Assembly: GCA_029939875.1 (NCBI GenBank)
Contig: JAOZSC010000001.1
Span: 4,733-23,687, forward strand
Direction: 5' to 3'
Length of the DNA: 18,955 nt
From: Desulfobacterales bacterium
Lineage (GTDB): Bacteria > Desulfobacterota > Desulfobacteria > Desulfobacterales > JAFDCJ01
Positions 5,894 to 13,632 of this stretch are shown piece after piece. The position numbers and the translations under genes are program-made. The notes under the pieces were generated by a model. It saw only the letters and a program-made list of their open reading frames with translations. It had not been told where the DNA came from and searched no databases. The first letter of the stretch is position 1. Each line of letters starts with the position of its first letter.

Positions 5894-7864
5894 ATGCAAC
5901 CAATATCTTCTCTATCTGTTGGCCGGCGAAAATTTCGCATACCGTACGAAGCCGATCTCAATGCCTCCCAACTGGAGGCCGTCACGACCACCGAAGGCCC
6001 GCTGCTCGTGATCGCCGGCGCCGGCAGCGGCAAGACGCGCACCCTTACCTACCGGGTTGCCCGCCTGGTCGAAATGGGCGTTTCACCGGCGCAAATTTTA
6101 CTGCTGACCTTTACCCGCAAAGCCGCCCAGCAAATGCTGCAGCGGGCATCGTCGCTGCTCGACAGCCGCTGCGCGAAAGTGGCCGGCGGGACGTTTCATT
6201 CCTTTGCCAACACAATGCTGAGACGATATGCCCCTCAGCTGGATCTCGATTCGCGATTTTCCATTCTCGACCGGGTGGATGCGGAAGCCTTGATCAGCCT
6301 TTTGCGGAAAGAAATCGCGGCCAAGCCCGCACAGCGCTCTTTTCCGCGCAAAGGCACGATTGCCGCCATTTTCAGCCGATCGATCAATAAAATCATTCCC
6401 CTCGAAGATGTCGTCTATGATGACTATCCCCATCTGGCTGACAACGTGGAAGCGCTGAACGATATTTTCCAGGCCTACCGGAAACATAAAAGACAACATA
6501 ATTTTGTTGATTTTGACGACCTGCTCGTCTTTTTGCGGCGGCTGCTGACGACCCGGCCCGACGTGCGCCAGCGCATTTCTTCCTCCTATCAGTATGTGAT
6601 GGTGGATGAATACCAGGATACCAATAAAATACAGGCGGACATATTGTACCGGCTCATCGGACAGCACCGCAACATTATGGTGGTCGGCGATGATTCCCAG
6701 AGCATCTATGCCTTCAGGGGAGCCAATTTTAAAAATATCATGCAATTTCCCCACACTTTTTCCGAGACCCGCATCATCACCCTGGAAGAAAATTACCGTA
6801 GTGTGCAACCGATTTTGGACCTGACCAATCTGATGATTGAACAGGCCCGGGAAAAATATTCCAAAAAGTTGTTTACCCGCCGATCCGGTCTCGTAAAGCC
6901 CGTACTGGTAAATGCTTCGGATGAAAACAGCCAATCGCTGTTTATTGTCGACCGGATCAAGCAGCTCCAGCACCAGGGTGTTGCCCTGAATCATATCGCA
7001 GTTCTGTTTCGCGCCAGCTTTCATTCCTTCGATCTTGAAATTGAACTGAACCGCGAAGAAATTCCGTTTATCAAGGTCGGCGGCTTCAAGTTCGTTGAAT
7101 CTGCACACATTAAAGACGTGCTGGCGCACCTAAGAGTAATTGCCAACCCCGAAGACCGCATCAGCTGGTACCGCATTCTTTTGCTGATTGAAAAAATCGG
7201 GCCGGCCTCCGCCCAAAAAATCTACGAGGCCGTCCGGCAGCAAGCTCGTGGCACCACCGGGCTGCTGACGGCCAAGTCCAAAGTTATCCGTGGACCAGGG
7301 ATCAAACGGCTTCAGGAACTTTTTGCCGGCATCGACGACCAAAACCTGTCGCTGGCCGGCACGGGGGAGATCATCGTCAAGTACTACCTGCCAATCTTGA
7401 AAAACAATTACGACGACCATCCCAAGCGGGCCAAGGACCTGGAGCAACTCGTGGCGATCATGGAACGCTACCGCGACATAGATCACTTTTTAACCGACAT
7501 GGCGCTGGAGCCCCCCAATACCAGCGTCGGCGACACACTGGCTGCCGATGCAGCCGAGCAGGACCGCCTGGTGCTTTCCACGGTCCATTCGGCCAAAGGC
7601 CTTGAGTGGCACAGCGTGTTTATCATCTGGGCGCTGGACGGACGTTTTCCTTCGCCCCACGCGCTTTACAAGGAACAGGAACTGGAGGAAGAGCTGCGCC
7701 TGATGTATGTGGCGGCTACCCGCGCCAGGGAAAACCTCACTTTCATCTACCCGGATGGCGTCTATGACCGGAGCCTGGGTGTGCTGCTCAACCGCCCGTC
7801 GCGCTTTATCGATATGATTCCCGACGACATCCTGGAAAAACAGACGGCCGGCTTCTGGGAATAG
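5894..7864 (+). CDS. UvrD/Rep/PcrA-family ATP-dependent DNA helicase (superfamily 1A)
   Basis: A 656-residue protein from the ATG at 5894 (weak GGAT upstream); a GTG at 5888 would add two residues. All SF1A motifs are in order: Q-motif LNASQLEAV (22-30), Walker A AGAGSGKT (41-48), Ia LLLTFTRKAA, Ib GTFHSFA, Walker B VMVDEYQDTN (DExx box), III VVGDDSQSIYAFRGA, IV LEENYRS, V VHSAKGLEWHSVFI and VI EEELRLMYVAATRAREN. It unwinds DNA 3'-5' using ATP, in repair or replication restart. It is somewhat shorter than PcrA/UvrD (about 720) because it ends soon after domain 2A, without the C-terminal tail that contacts UvrB or RNA polymerase in PcrA/UvrD. It is a lone gene, with gaps on both sides. It may be a paralogue alongside a canonical UvrD elsewhere, so I give no symbol. 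Recognition of the family is secure. Confidence 0.95.
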   Translation: MQPISSLSVGRRKFRIPYEADLNASQLEAVTTTEGPLLVIAGAGSGKTRTLTYRVARLVEMGVSPAQILLLTFTRKAAQQMLQRASSLLDSRCAKVAGGTFHSFANTMLRRYAPQLDLDSRFSILDRVDAEALISLLRKEIAAKPAQRSFPRKGTIAAIFSRSINKIIPLEDVVYDDYPHLADNVEALNDIFQAYRKHKRQHNFVDFDDLLVFLRRLLTTRPDVRQRISSSYQYVMVDEYQDTNKIQADILYRLIGQHRNIMVVGDDSQSIYAFRGANFKNIMQFPHTFSETRIITLEENYRSVQPILDLTNLMIEQAREKYSKKLFTRRSGLVKPVLVNASDENSQSLFIVDRIKQLQHQGVALNHIAVLFRASFHSFDLEIELNREEIPFIKVGGFKFVESAHIKDVLAHLRVIANPEDRISWYRILLLIEKIGPASAQKIYEAVRQQARGTTGLLTAKSKVIRGPGIKRLQELFAGIDDQNLSLAGTGEIIVKYYLPILKNNYDDHPKRAKDLEQLVAIMERYRDIDHFLTDMALEPPNTSVGDTLAADAAEQDRLVLSTVHSAKGLEWHSVFIIWALDGRFPSPHALYKEQELEEELRLMYVAATRARENLTFIYPDGVYDRSLGVLLNRPSRFIDMIPDDILEKQTAGFWE

Positions 7865-7910
7865 GATAGATTATTACGGTGATGCACAAAGCCCAAGTTA
7901 AGCTGTTTCA

Positions 7911-7982
7911 ACCACGAAGGGCACGAAGAAGGGCCGTCAATAGATTCTATCCTGTCTTCGTGATCTTCGTGTTCTTCGTGGT
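7911..7982. repeat. Imperfect inverted repeat built of CACGAAG units between helicase and pit
   Basis: The left arm is 7911-7930 (ACCACGAAGG GCACGAAGAA); the right arm, 7963-7982, is its reverse complement with 17 of 20 bases matching. The loop is 32 bases. CCACGAAG...CACGAAG units are familiar as dispersed intergenic repeats in many genomes of this group. It may also help terminate helicase transcription, although no clean T-run follows. Confidence 0.55.
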
Positions 7983-8004
7983 GAGATAACTATCGGACGT
8001 GTTC

Positions 8005-8022
8005 AACTGGAACTTTCCAGTT
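8005..8022. promoter_or_regulatory. 18-bp operator-like palindrome before pit
   Basis: AACTGGAA (8005-8012) and TTCCAGTT (8015-8022) are perfect inverted arms separated by CT. The site ends 21 bp before the ATG of pit, so a dimeric regulator bound there, or a small hairpin, could control expression. It does not resemble a PhoB box. Confidence 0.4.
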
Positions 8023-8043
8023 AACCACAGAAATTATTGTGCA

Positions 8044-9270
8044 ATGACTCCTGAATATTACGTTCTGATTATCGGCTATATTTTCGGGTTTTACATGGCC
8101 TGGAACATCGGTGCAAACGATGTCGCCAATTCCATGGCCTCAGCGGTGGGTGCCAAGGCGATCACCATCCGGCAGGCCATATTCATCGCCGGAATCTTAA
8201 ATGTCGTCGGTGCCGTTTTCGTGGGCTCACACGTCACCAACACTATCCGTAAGGGAATCGTGTCGACCCAGGTCTTGGCCGACCCTCACCTGGCCCTGAT
8301 CGGTGCGCTTTCCGCCCTGCTGGCCGCCGCCCTGTGGGTGAGTTTTGCAACCTGGAAATCCCTGCCGGTGTCCACCACCCACTCGATTGTCGGCGCCATG
8401 ATCGGCTTCGGCATCGTTGCCGGGGGCTTTTCCGTCATCCAATGGGGCAAACTGGCCGCGGTGGTGGCAAGCTGGATCATATCTCCGGTATTCAGCATGT
8501 TTATCGCCTATGTGATGTTTAAAATCATCGTCAAAATGATTACCTCCAGAAGCAACCCATTTTTTCGGGCACTGAAGCTGTCGCCGATCTTCATTGGGCT
8601 GGCCGTGTTCATCGTCGTACTGTCGTTTCTGTTTAAGACCCCGCTGGGGAAAAAGTTATCCATTGAAACCCCGGCCGCCTTGCTGTATGCATGTATGATA
8701 GCGATATTCATAGGCTATGCCGGAAAGTCACTGCTGGGCCGTTTTGTTCACAGCGACACCGAAAACGGCACGGAGGAAATTTTTCGGCGCATCCAGATCG
8801 GCACTTCCTGCTATGTCGCACTGGCCCAGGGCGCCAATGACGTGGCCAATGCCATCGGACCGCTGGCGGTCATTTATTTTCTGGTGAAAACCGGCGGCGT
8901 CGGCGCCAAAGTACCGGTGCCGATTTTCTTGCTGCTGTTTGGTGGTGTCGGCATTTCCTGTGGCATTGCCATGGCCGGACATCGCGTCATGCACACCATC
9001 GGAACCAGGATTACCACCCTGACCAACACGCGCGGCTTTTGCGTCGATTTTGCTGCCGCCTCTACGGTTCTGGCGGCTTCCAAGCTGGGGCTGCCGGTTT
9101 CAACAACCCATGCCGCCGTAGGAGGTGTGCTGGGCGTCGGCCTGGCCGGCGGAATCGAGGCAGTCAATTTTGCCGTCGTGTTTCAGATAATGATCTACTG
9201 GGTGCTCACGGTCCCGGCGGCCGCGGTTACCAGCATGATAATATTTAAGATATTACAACTCATTGTCTGA
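8044..9270 (+). CDS. pit: PiT-family inorganic phosphate transporter
   Basis: A 408-residue membrane protein of the PHO4 family, which moves phosphate (or metal phosphate) across the cytoplasmic membrane using an ion gradient. The two inverted halves each carry the family signature: WNIGANDVANSMASAVGAKA (about 20-39) and AQGANDVANAIGPLAV (about 261-276). Each is followed later by a repeat motif, LPVSTTHSIVGAMIGFG and LPVSTTHAAVGGVLGVG. About ten hydrophobic helices and a short central loop (FVHSDTENGTEEIFRRIQIG) fit a compact bacterial PiT. I prefer the ATG at 8044, since MTPEYYVLIIGYIFGFYMAWNIG matches the usual beginning, although its ribosome site is weak; a GTG at 7999 would add 15 non-hydrophobic residues and put the 18-bp palindrome inside the gene. 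The DUF47 partner follows after 39 bp, a common pairing. Confidence 0.93.
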   Translation: MTPEYYVLIIGYIFGFYMAWNIGANDVANSMASAVGAKAITIRQAIFIAGILNVVGAVFVGSHVTNTIRKGIVSTQVLADPHLALIGALSALLAAALWVSFATWKSLPVSTTHSIVGAMIGFGIVAGGFSVIQWGKLAAVVASWIISPVFSMFIAYVMFKIIVKMITSRSNPFFRALKLSPIFIGLAVFIVVLSFLFKTPLGKKLSIETPAALLYACMIAIFIGYAGKSLLGRFVHSDTENGTEEIFRRIQIGTSCYVALAQGANDVANAIGPLAVIYFLVKTGGVGAKVPVPIFLLLFGGVGISCGIAMAGHRVMHTIGTRITTLTNTRGFCVDFAAASTVLAASKLGLPVSTTHAAVGGVLGVGLAGGIEAVNFAVVFQIMIYWVLTVPAAAVTSMIIFKILQLIV

Positions 9271-9309
9271 ACCCCAGGGTTGATGTAAACAGGGTTTAAG
9301 GGGGACATT

Positions 9310-9978
9310 ATGCGCATACCGTTTCTTTCAATGTTTTTGACATCTCCGTTTGAAGGGTTGCTTGAACATGCGGAAAAAGTAAAGGAGTGTACTTTAGCCT
9401 TTCAGCAGGCCATGGAGTGCCACATTACCGATAAGTGCCGGACCTTTGAAGAATTCAGAGCCGAAGTCGACAAGCTGGAAAGTGAAGCCGACGCCATTAA
9501 ACGGCGCATCCGCGGACACCTGCCCAAGGGCACAATGATGCCGGTAGACAAATTTGAGCTGTTTCGATACCTTCACGAGCAGGACAAGGTGCTCGACGCG
9601 GTTGAAGAAGCCCTGGACTGGATTTCATTCCGCTCCGAGCCCGGCATTCCGGCGGCACTTCATAGAGACTTTTTTTTGCTGGTGGATGCAATCCTCAATC
9701 CGGTGGAAGAAATGTGCAAAATGGTTGCGGAGGCCAGAAAATATTTTAAAAACTTTTCCGAAAAACAGCGCCGACTGGTTAAAAACAGTATTCATATCCT
9801 GCGCCAGCAGGAACACAATGCCGACAAGGTCGAAGATGCGATCAAGCAAAAAGTGATGAACATGGACACCGATGCGGTCACCGTTTTCCACATGATCCGA
9901 CTGGCCGAGACTATCGGCTCCGTTGCAGACCATGCCGAAAATGCCGGTGACATGATGCGGGCCATGCTGGCAAAGTAA
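9310..9978 (+). CDS. DUF47/PhoU-like protein, partner of the PiT transporter
   Basis: A 222-residue, mostly helical soluble protein. The start ATG at 9310 has AAGGGGGA just upstream. Typical DUF47 (TIGR00153-type) features are the opening SPFEGLLEHAEKVKEC, the segment VDKLESEADAIKRRIRGHLPKG (about 50-71), the repeated partner segment HILRQQEHNADKVEDAIKQKV (about 162-182) and the closing LAETIGSVADHAENAGDMMRAML. The two ExEADxxKR / EHNADKVED segments correspond to the metal-binding acidic patches of PhoU-like three-helix bundles. It probably sits in the cytoplasm and modulates the transporter encoded 39 bp upstream, as inferred from the frequent pit-DUF47 operon. No separate promoter is evident in the short gap. 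Confidence 0.92.
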   Translation: MRIPFLSMFLTSPFEGLLEHAEKVKECTLAFQQAMECHITDKCRTFEEFRAEVDKLESEADAIKRRIRGHLPKGTMMPVDKFELFRYLHEQDKVLDAVEEALDWISFRSEPGIPAALHRDFFLLVDAILNPVEEMCKMVAEARKYFKNFSEKQRRLVKNSIHILRQQEHNADKVEDAIKQKVMNMDTDAVTVFHMIRLAETIGSVADHAENAGDMMRAMLAK

Positions 9979-10050
9979 GACCCCGATAAAAATAAGGACA
10001 GCGATGAATACTGAAATAAACTAAAGTGTTAGATAGAACTAAATGAATCT

Positions 10051-10070
10051 CCCCGCGGCAAGCCGCGGGG
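10051..10070. terminator. GC-rich hairpin after the pit-DUF47 operon
   Basis: CCCCGCGGC (10051-10059) and GCCGCGGGG (10062-10070) pair perfectly around a tiny loop. The hairpin lies 72 bp after the DUF47 stop and 64 bp past the end of the minus-strand zinc-ribbon gene, so it could serve both. No T-run follows on either strand, so classic Rho-independent action is doubtful. The right arm recurs as CAAGCTGCGGGG at 10104-10115. Confidence 0.5.
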
Positions 10071-10134
10071 TATCATCCAAATGTTTTATCTATTTTATCG
10101 CATCAAGCTGCGGGGAATTATACCCGAAAAGAAA

Positions 10135-10398
10135 TTAAAAAACCGGGGGCTGTTCCCGAAAAAATCCCCACCACATAAAAACGACAAATGCGGTGATGCA
10201 AAGCGCGCCAATTACGTATCCTCGCCAGTCGAACGGTTTTTTAGCAAATCCCAGCGCATCCACCTCACCGACCTTTTTCTTGCAGGCCGGACATACACGG
10301 GCCTCCAGCGACATGTAGGCATAGCACTCCGGGCATTTTTTCGTCATATGACCATTTGACGCCTGCCCTCCGGAGTCTTGTCTCTCAGGATCGACCAT
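10135..10398 (-). CDS. Small zinc-ribbon protein with a C-terminal membrane helix
   Basis: An 87-residue protein that starts at the ATG at 10398, with GCGGAGG four bases upstream. A Cys4 zinc ribbon, CPEC (22-25) and CPAC (36-39), lies in KKCPECYAYMSLEARVCPACKKKVG. One membrane helix follows (about 59-77, WRGYVIGALCITAFVVFMWWGFF), and the C-terminus is a few residues (REQPPVF) on the far side. This would place the ribbon in the cytoplasm and anchor the protein by its tail. I do not recognise a named family; many short membrane proteins carry such ribbons with unknown roles. It lies downstream of ppiD on the same strand across a 122-bp gap that holds a strong palindrome, so it may be transcribed separately. 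The intact frame, ribosome site and clear domain structure support a real gene. Confidence 0.75.
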   Translation of the reverse strand: MVDPERQDSGGQASNGHMTKKCPECYAYMSLEARVCPACKKKVGEVDALGFAKKPFDWRGYVIGALCITAFVVFMWWGFFREQPPVF

Positions 10399-10427
10399 GG
10401 GGCCTCCGCAATGGATGATTCCTGTTT

Positions 10428-10455
10428 TGCAAATCCCGCCATGGCTGGATTTGCA
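10428..10455. promoter_or_regulatory. 28-bp near-perfect palindrome between ppiD and the zinc-ribbon gene
   Basis: Arms TGCAAATCC (10428-10436) and GGATTTGCA (10447-10455) flank an inner palindrome GCCATGGC (10438-10445); only one base pair (10437/10446) fails to match. It ends 30 bp upstream of the zinc-ribbon start. It could be an operator or a hairpin that ends ppiD transcription, but no T-run follows. A second smaller inverted repeat, CACGGA/TCCGTG (10501-10506 and 10515-10520), directly follows the ppiD stop codon. Confidence 0.5.
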
Positions 10456-10520
10456 CCCGCTTTATAAGTTCACGATAAGCGTACTGACGTCCTCTTGACT
10501 CACGGAATGTGAGATCCGTG

Positions 10521-12422
10521 TTAACCTTGATTTTTCGCAAAATTGTCTTCAATAACAATTTCACTCCGGCTTCGCATCTGCTTGATCCAGGCGTCCATTG
10601 CCTTTACCTGTTTTTGCTGCAGCAACCTGGCGACAATTTCCGTCTTTTCTTTGGCAAACGCATCTACGGCAGGTGCCTGTCGTGCCTTGAACCGGATCAC
10701 ATAATAGCCCTTGCGGCCCTTGAGGACTTCCGATGGCAGCCGCTTGTGATCGGAAAGCTCGAAGGCCACCCGGGATATATCGGGTTCATAGCCAACATTG
10801 GGAATGGCCTCGCGGCGTTTAAAAAAGCCGGTGGCCTTCGGAGTCTGCCCAAACTGTTTTGCGGCCGCTGGCAGTGAAGTGCCGTTTTTAAGGGCGTCCA
10901 GCAGAGCCTGCGCATTCTTCTTGGCCTGCTGGTTCTTTTTCTCATTGATCAGGTCGGCTTTCACCTTGGCCTCAACAATTTTCAGCTCGGGGATGCTGGC
11001 CGGCATTTTCTCAATGCCTTCCAACAGATAGTAACCATCGCCAAAATCCTGTATTTCACTGATTTCGCCCTCGGGCAGCTCAAAAGCGGCTTTGGCAAAG
11101 GCCGCCGGTTTGCCAGTCCCTTTGGCCGGTATCCGGCGGGAGAAAAAATCAGTTGTCAGTATCGCCACCCCTTGCTGCCGGGCAACTGACTCCAGGTCTT
11201 CACCCTCATAAGTGGCATCGTAAGCGGACTCCGCGGCATCATAGGCCAGGCGTTTGGCGGCCTTGCCCGCCAGTTTTTTACGGATCCCGCTGCGGGCGTC
11301 GGCCAGCGACTTTGTGACGGCCGCGTTTACCTTTTCAACTTTAATGATATGCCAGCCAAAGGACGTGCGAACCGGATCGCTGATTTCGCCGACTTGCATG
11401 GAAAAAGCCTTGTCGGCAAAAGGCTGGACCATGCTCTCGCGCTTGAAACTGCCCAGGTACCCGCCCCTGTCCTTGCTCGGACCTTCTGAAAACTTTTTTG
11501 CCAACTGCGAAAAATCCTGACCTTCCCGGGCCATTTTCAGAATTTTTTCAATACGTGTCTTCGCCTCGGCAACCTTTTCAGGATCGGCATCCCGGTCCAG
11601 CTTGATTAATATATGCCGCGCTTCGACAGTCTTGGGAGTTTCAAATTCATCCGGGTGGTCATCATAATATTCCTGAATTTCATCGCCTGGGATTTTAACT
11701 CCGGAAACATAGCTGTTCGGATCGAATTTCACATAGCGAACCTTTATTTTCGGTTCGGTTTTGTAAGTTTCTTTATGAGTGTTATAATAATCCTCAATTT
11801 CCTGTTGTGAAACCGTCACATCCTTATACCGGTCAGCAGCAAACAAAACAAACTCCAGATCAACACCGGCATTGTTCCACCTATACCACTGCAACGCCTC
11901 CGGGTCTGACACCTTTACACTGGCAGTAATCAGATTGTTGACTTTTTCCAGCAGCATCAAGGCCCTCTGGCTGACTTCAAAGTCTTCAGGCGACAGATTA
12001 TTACGGCCTAAAATAATCTGGTATTGGCGGCTGTTGAACACGCCGGCCACCTGAAATGCCTGGATGCCCTTGATGGCGCGTGAAAGTTCTTCGTCGGATA
12101 TCCGCAGGTCGAGTTCTTCAGCCGCCTGCAACAAAAGTTTTTTGTCCACCAGTTGATCCAGTGCTTTTTTTGACAGTTGCAGGCGTTCAATCAGTTCGTC
12201 ATTTAAATTATTTCCGAAATTGCGCCGCACCTGATCAATCAGACGTTTGTATGTTGTACGGTATTCGTCGAGGGTAATGCTCTCGCCGTTAACAGTGGCC
12301 ACCCGGCCCGAGCGCTGGGAGGTAAAGCTGCCGACCCCCCAGAGTACAAATACGATCACAATGGCTGCCAAAATAATCTTGATCAACCAGGAGGTTGCAT
12401 GTTTGCGCATTAAACTGAGCAT
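10521..12422 (-). CDS. ppiD: PpiD-type periplasmic peptidyl-prolyl isomerase/chaperone (SurA N-domain plus parvulin domain)
   Basis: A 633-residue protein that starts at the ATG at 12422, with AAAGGAA six bases upstream. The N-terminus is cytoplasmic and basic, then a single membrane anchor covers about 13-33 (LIKIILAAIVIVFVLWGVGSF). A SurA-like chaperone region (about 40-210) begins with VATVNGESITLDEYRTTY. One parvulin rotamase domain lies at about 266-365, with VEARHILIK, GGYLGSF and TSFGWHIIKVEKV. A long C-terminal region, in the place of the second parvulin-like part of E. coli PpiD, runs to the end. PpiD helps newly secreted proteins fold at the outer face of the cytoplasmic membrane, near SecYEG. 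The length matches the family (about 620). The -10/-35 pair at 12534-12562 drives it as a single gene. It faces away from tRNA-Ala. Confidence 0.92.
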   Translation of the reverse strand: MLSLMRKHATSWLIKIILAAIVIVFVLWGVGSFTSQRSGRVATVNGESITLDEYRTTYKRLIDQVRRNFGNNLNDELIERLQLSKKALDQLVDKKLLLQAAEELDLRISDEELSRAIKGIQAFQVAGVFNSRQYQIILGRNNLSPEDFEVSQRALMLLEKVNNLITASVKVSDPEALQWYRWNNAGVDLEFVLFAADRYKDVTVSQQEIEDYYNTHKETYKTEPKIKVRYVKFDPNSYVSGVKIPGDEIQEYYDDHPDEFETPKTVEARHILIKLDRDADPEKVAEAKTRIEKILKMAREGQDFSQLAKKFSEGPSKDRGGYLGSFKRESMVQPFADKAFSMQVGEISDPVRTSFGWHIIKVEKVNAAVTKSLADARSGIRKKLAGKAAKRLAYDAAESAYDATYEGEDLESVARQQGVAILTTDFFSRRIPAKGTGKPAAFAKAAFELPEGEISEIQDFGDGYYLLEGIEKMPASIPELKIVEAKVKADLINEKKNQQAKKNAQALLDALKNGTSLPAAAKQFGQTPKATGFFKRREAIPNVGYEPDISRVAFELSDHKRLPSEVLKGRKGYYVIRFKARQAPAVDAFAKEKTEIVARLLQQKQVKAMDAWIKQMRSRSEIVIEDNFAKNQG

Positions 12423-12533
12423 GTGATTCCTTTCTATACAGTTTCCCGTTCCATCGGCATTTTATCACCCCCCTGTTCGGGTGGTGAAATATGATCCTGT
12501 CAGCAATAACTGTCCCGAAGCTTAAAATATTTT

Positions 12534-12562
12534 ATGATATTTTCTTAGCACACATTTGTCAA
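12534..12562 (-). promoter_or_regulatory. Near-consensus sigma70 promoter of ppiD
   Basis: On the minus strand TTGACA (12562-12557) is perfect, the spacer is exactly 17 bp and the -10 is TATCAT (12539-12534), one base from consensus. Transcription would begin near 12527, leaving a leader of about 105 bases with a small hairpin (TCACCCCC pairing with GGGTGGTGA, about 12465-12487). Confidence 0.78.
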
Positions 12563-12648
12563 CAGCTGGCCGGGAAAAAAACACGGCAGCTGCCATCAAT
12601 GGCAATATTTGCCGGTACACCGGGGCATCGCATGGTCCAAAAAAACTG

Positions 12649-12677
12649 TTGACACCCGCAGTTGCATTTGGTAGAAA
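12649..12677 (+). promoter_or_regulatory. Promoter of tRNA-Ala
   Basis: TTGACA (12649-12654), a 17-bp spacer and TAGAAA (12672-12677) end 14 bp before the first base of the tRNA. The perfect -35, ideal spacing and position support a dedicated promoter. Confidence 0.72.
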
Positions 12678-12691
12678 TTTTATTCCGTTAC

Positions 12692-12767
12692 GGGGCTGTA
12701 GCTCAGCTGGGAGAGCGCATGACTGGCAGTCATGAGGTCAGGGGTTCGATCCCCCTCAGCTCCACCA
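12692..12767 (+). tRNA. tRNA-Ala, anticodon GGC
   Basis: A 76-base cloverleaf with encoded CCA. The acceptor stem pairs GGGGCTG with CAGCTCC (one G-U pair), followed by the discriminator A and CCA. The D arm is GCTCAGCTGGGAGAGC. The anticodon stem CATGA/TCATG holds the loop CTGGCAG, giving anticodon GGC, which reads GCC (and GCU) alanine codons. The T arm has AGGGGTTCGATCCCCCT with the GTTCGA core. It has its own promoter and terminator and is not part of an rRNA operon. Confidence 0.98.
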
Positions 12768-12773
12768 GTAAAT

Positions 12774-12803
12774 AAAAGGTTAGTATCCGCTAACCTTTTT
12801 TTA
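12774..12803 (+). terminator. Rho-independent terminator of tRNA-Ala
   Basis: AAAAGGTTAG (12774-12783) pairs perfectly with CTAACCTTTT (12790-12799) around a 6-base loop, and the T-run continues. It begins 7 bases after the tRNA CCA. The opposite strand also ends in T-rich sequence, so it may work both ways. Confidence 0.9.
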
Positions 12804-13011
12804 TTGGTTTTTTCCGACAGGTGACGTAAAATATCAACAGATACGAAAGTAAGAGCACCTCCCACAGAACGGGAGGCACCAGCAGCCCCTATAGGTAAGG
12901 GACAAAGATAATTTGTTAAATACAAAAAACTAAAGTTATGGCATCGCTTCGCTCTGTCTTTTTTATAAAAGCCGGGTATTTCCGGCATAAAATTCAGTAT
13001 GTGAATATACG
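12804..13011. other. Gene-free stretch with several small hairpins before the GerMN gene
   Basis: No supported ORF. Visible structures are a hairpin CCTCCC/GGGAGG (12858-12863 and 12871-12876); CCCT/AGGG near 12886-12900; and GCCGG/CCGGC (12971-12975 and 12982-12986) inside an AT-rich frame, TTTTAT and ATAAAA. No good promoter for the GerMN-fusA pair was found, although one must lie here or upstream. Confidence 0.45.
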
Positions 13012-13632
13012 ATGAGATCTTGCTTTTGTCTTTTAATAAAATCGCTCCGCCGGAGGCGGACCTTAACTTTAGGCACTTTAGCACACTTTAGTCACTTAAT
13101 TTTATCGCTGGCAATCGCATGTGCTGTGACCCTGGCGCTTGCAGCTCTCCATGCCAAATATGCAACGGCAGGCGTTACTGATCACCCTGCCGGCGAGACG
13201 GCGCCGGCGACAGCGTCCAGAGTGCACCTTTATTTTACCGATGACAGCAATTCGTTTTTAACGGCCGAACAGCGCAAGGTACTCCATGGGCCGGACACAG
13301 CCGCTTTTGCCGCTGCCATCGTAAGGGCATTGATAAACGGGCCTCAGAAAACCCTGGTGAGAACCATACCCGCCGGCACAAAACTAAAGGCCATTTACGT
13401 TCTTGCCAATGGACGCTGTTATGTGGATTTATCCTCAAGGATTCGGGACCAACATCCCGGCGGGTGCAATACGGAACTGTTGACCGTTTATTCCGTGGTC
13501 AATTCATTGATTTTAAATATTTCTGAAATCAAAACGGTTAAACTGTTGATTGACGGTGCCGAGGTGCCGACGCTGGCCGGACATGTTGATCTTCAATCTT
13601 CCGTTGCCGCCAACATGCTGTTGATACGATGA
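13012..13632 (+). CDS. GerMN-domain protein, probably membrane-anchored, translationally coupled to the EF-G paralogue
   Basis: Up to 206 residues. The start is uncertain: the ATG at 13012 has no clear ribosome site, but no better in-frame start precedes the hydrophobic segment. That segment (about 29-52, [20 protein letters not shown]) looks like a signal anchor, placing the rest outside the cytoplasmic membrane. Residues about 70-206 match the GerMN (sporulation/germination) domain: [91 protein letters not shown]. GerMN proteins occur in many non-sporulating bacteria and are thought to act at the cell wall; no exact role can be given here. The stop overlaps the next start (ATGA, 13629-13632), so translation is probably coupled to the EF-G gene. 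Confidence 0.85.
   Translation: MRSCFCLLIKSLRRRRTLTLGTLAHFSHLILSLAIACAVTLALAALHAKYATAGVTDHPAGETAPATASRVHLYFTDDSNSFLTAEQRKVLHGPDTAAFAAAIVRALINGPQKTLVRTIPAGTKLKAIYVLANGRCYVDLSSRIRDQHPGGCNTELLTVYSVVNSLILNISEIKTVKLLIDGAEVPTLAGHVDLQSSVAANMLLIR

Noticed and set aside
5683..6390. Plus-strand frame of 235 codons entering the helicase
   Set aside because: It overlaps the helicase in another frame, covering the Walker A region, and has no protein-like features.
6098..7129. 343-codon minus-strand frame
   Set aside because: Antisense shadow of the helicase, whose complete motif set proves the plus strand.
12692..12767. tRNA gene as an integration (att) site
   Set aside because: No integrase, no duplicated tRNA 3' end and no change of gene character was seen beside it.
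12680..13084. Minus-strand frame containing EGDRTPDLMTASHALSQLSYSP
   Set aside because: This is the antisense translation of tRNA-Ala, a well-known type of false protein in databases.
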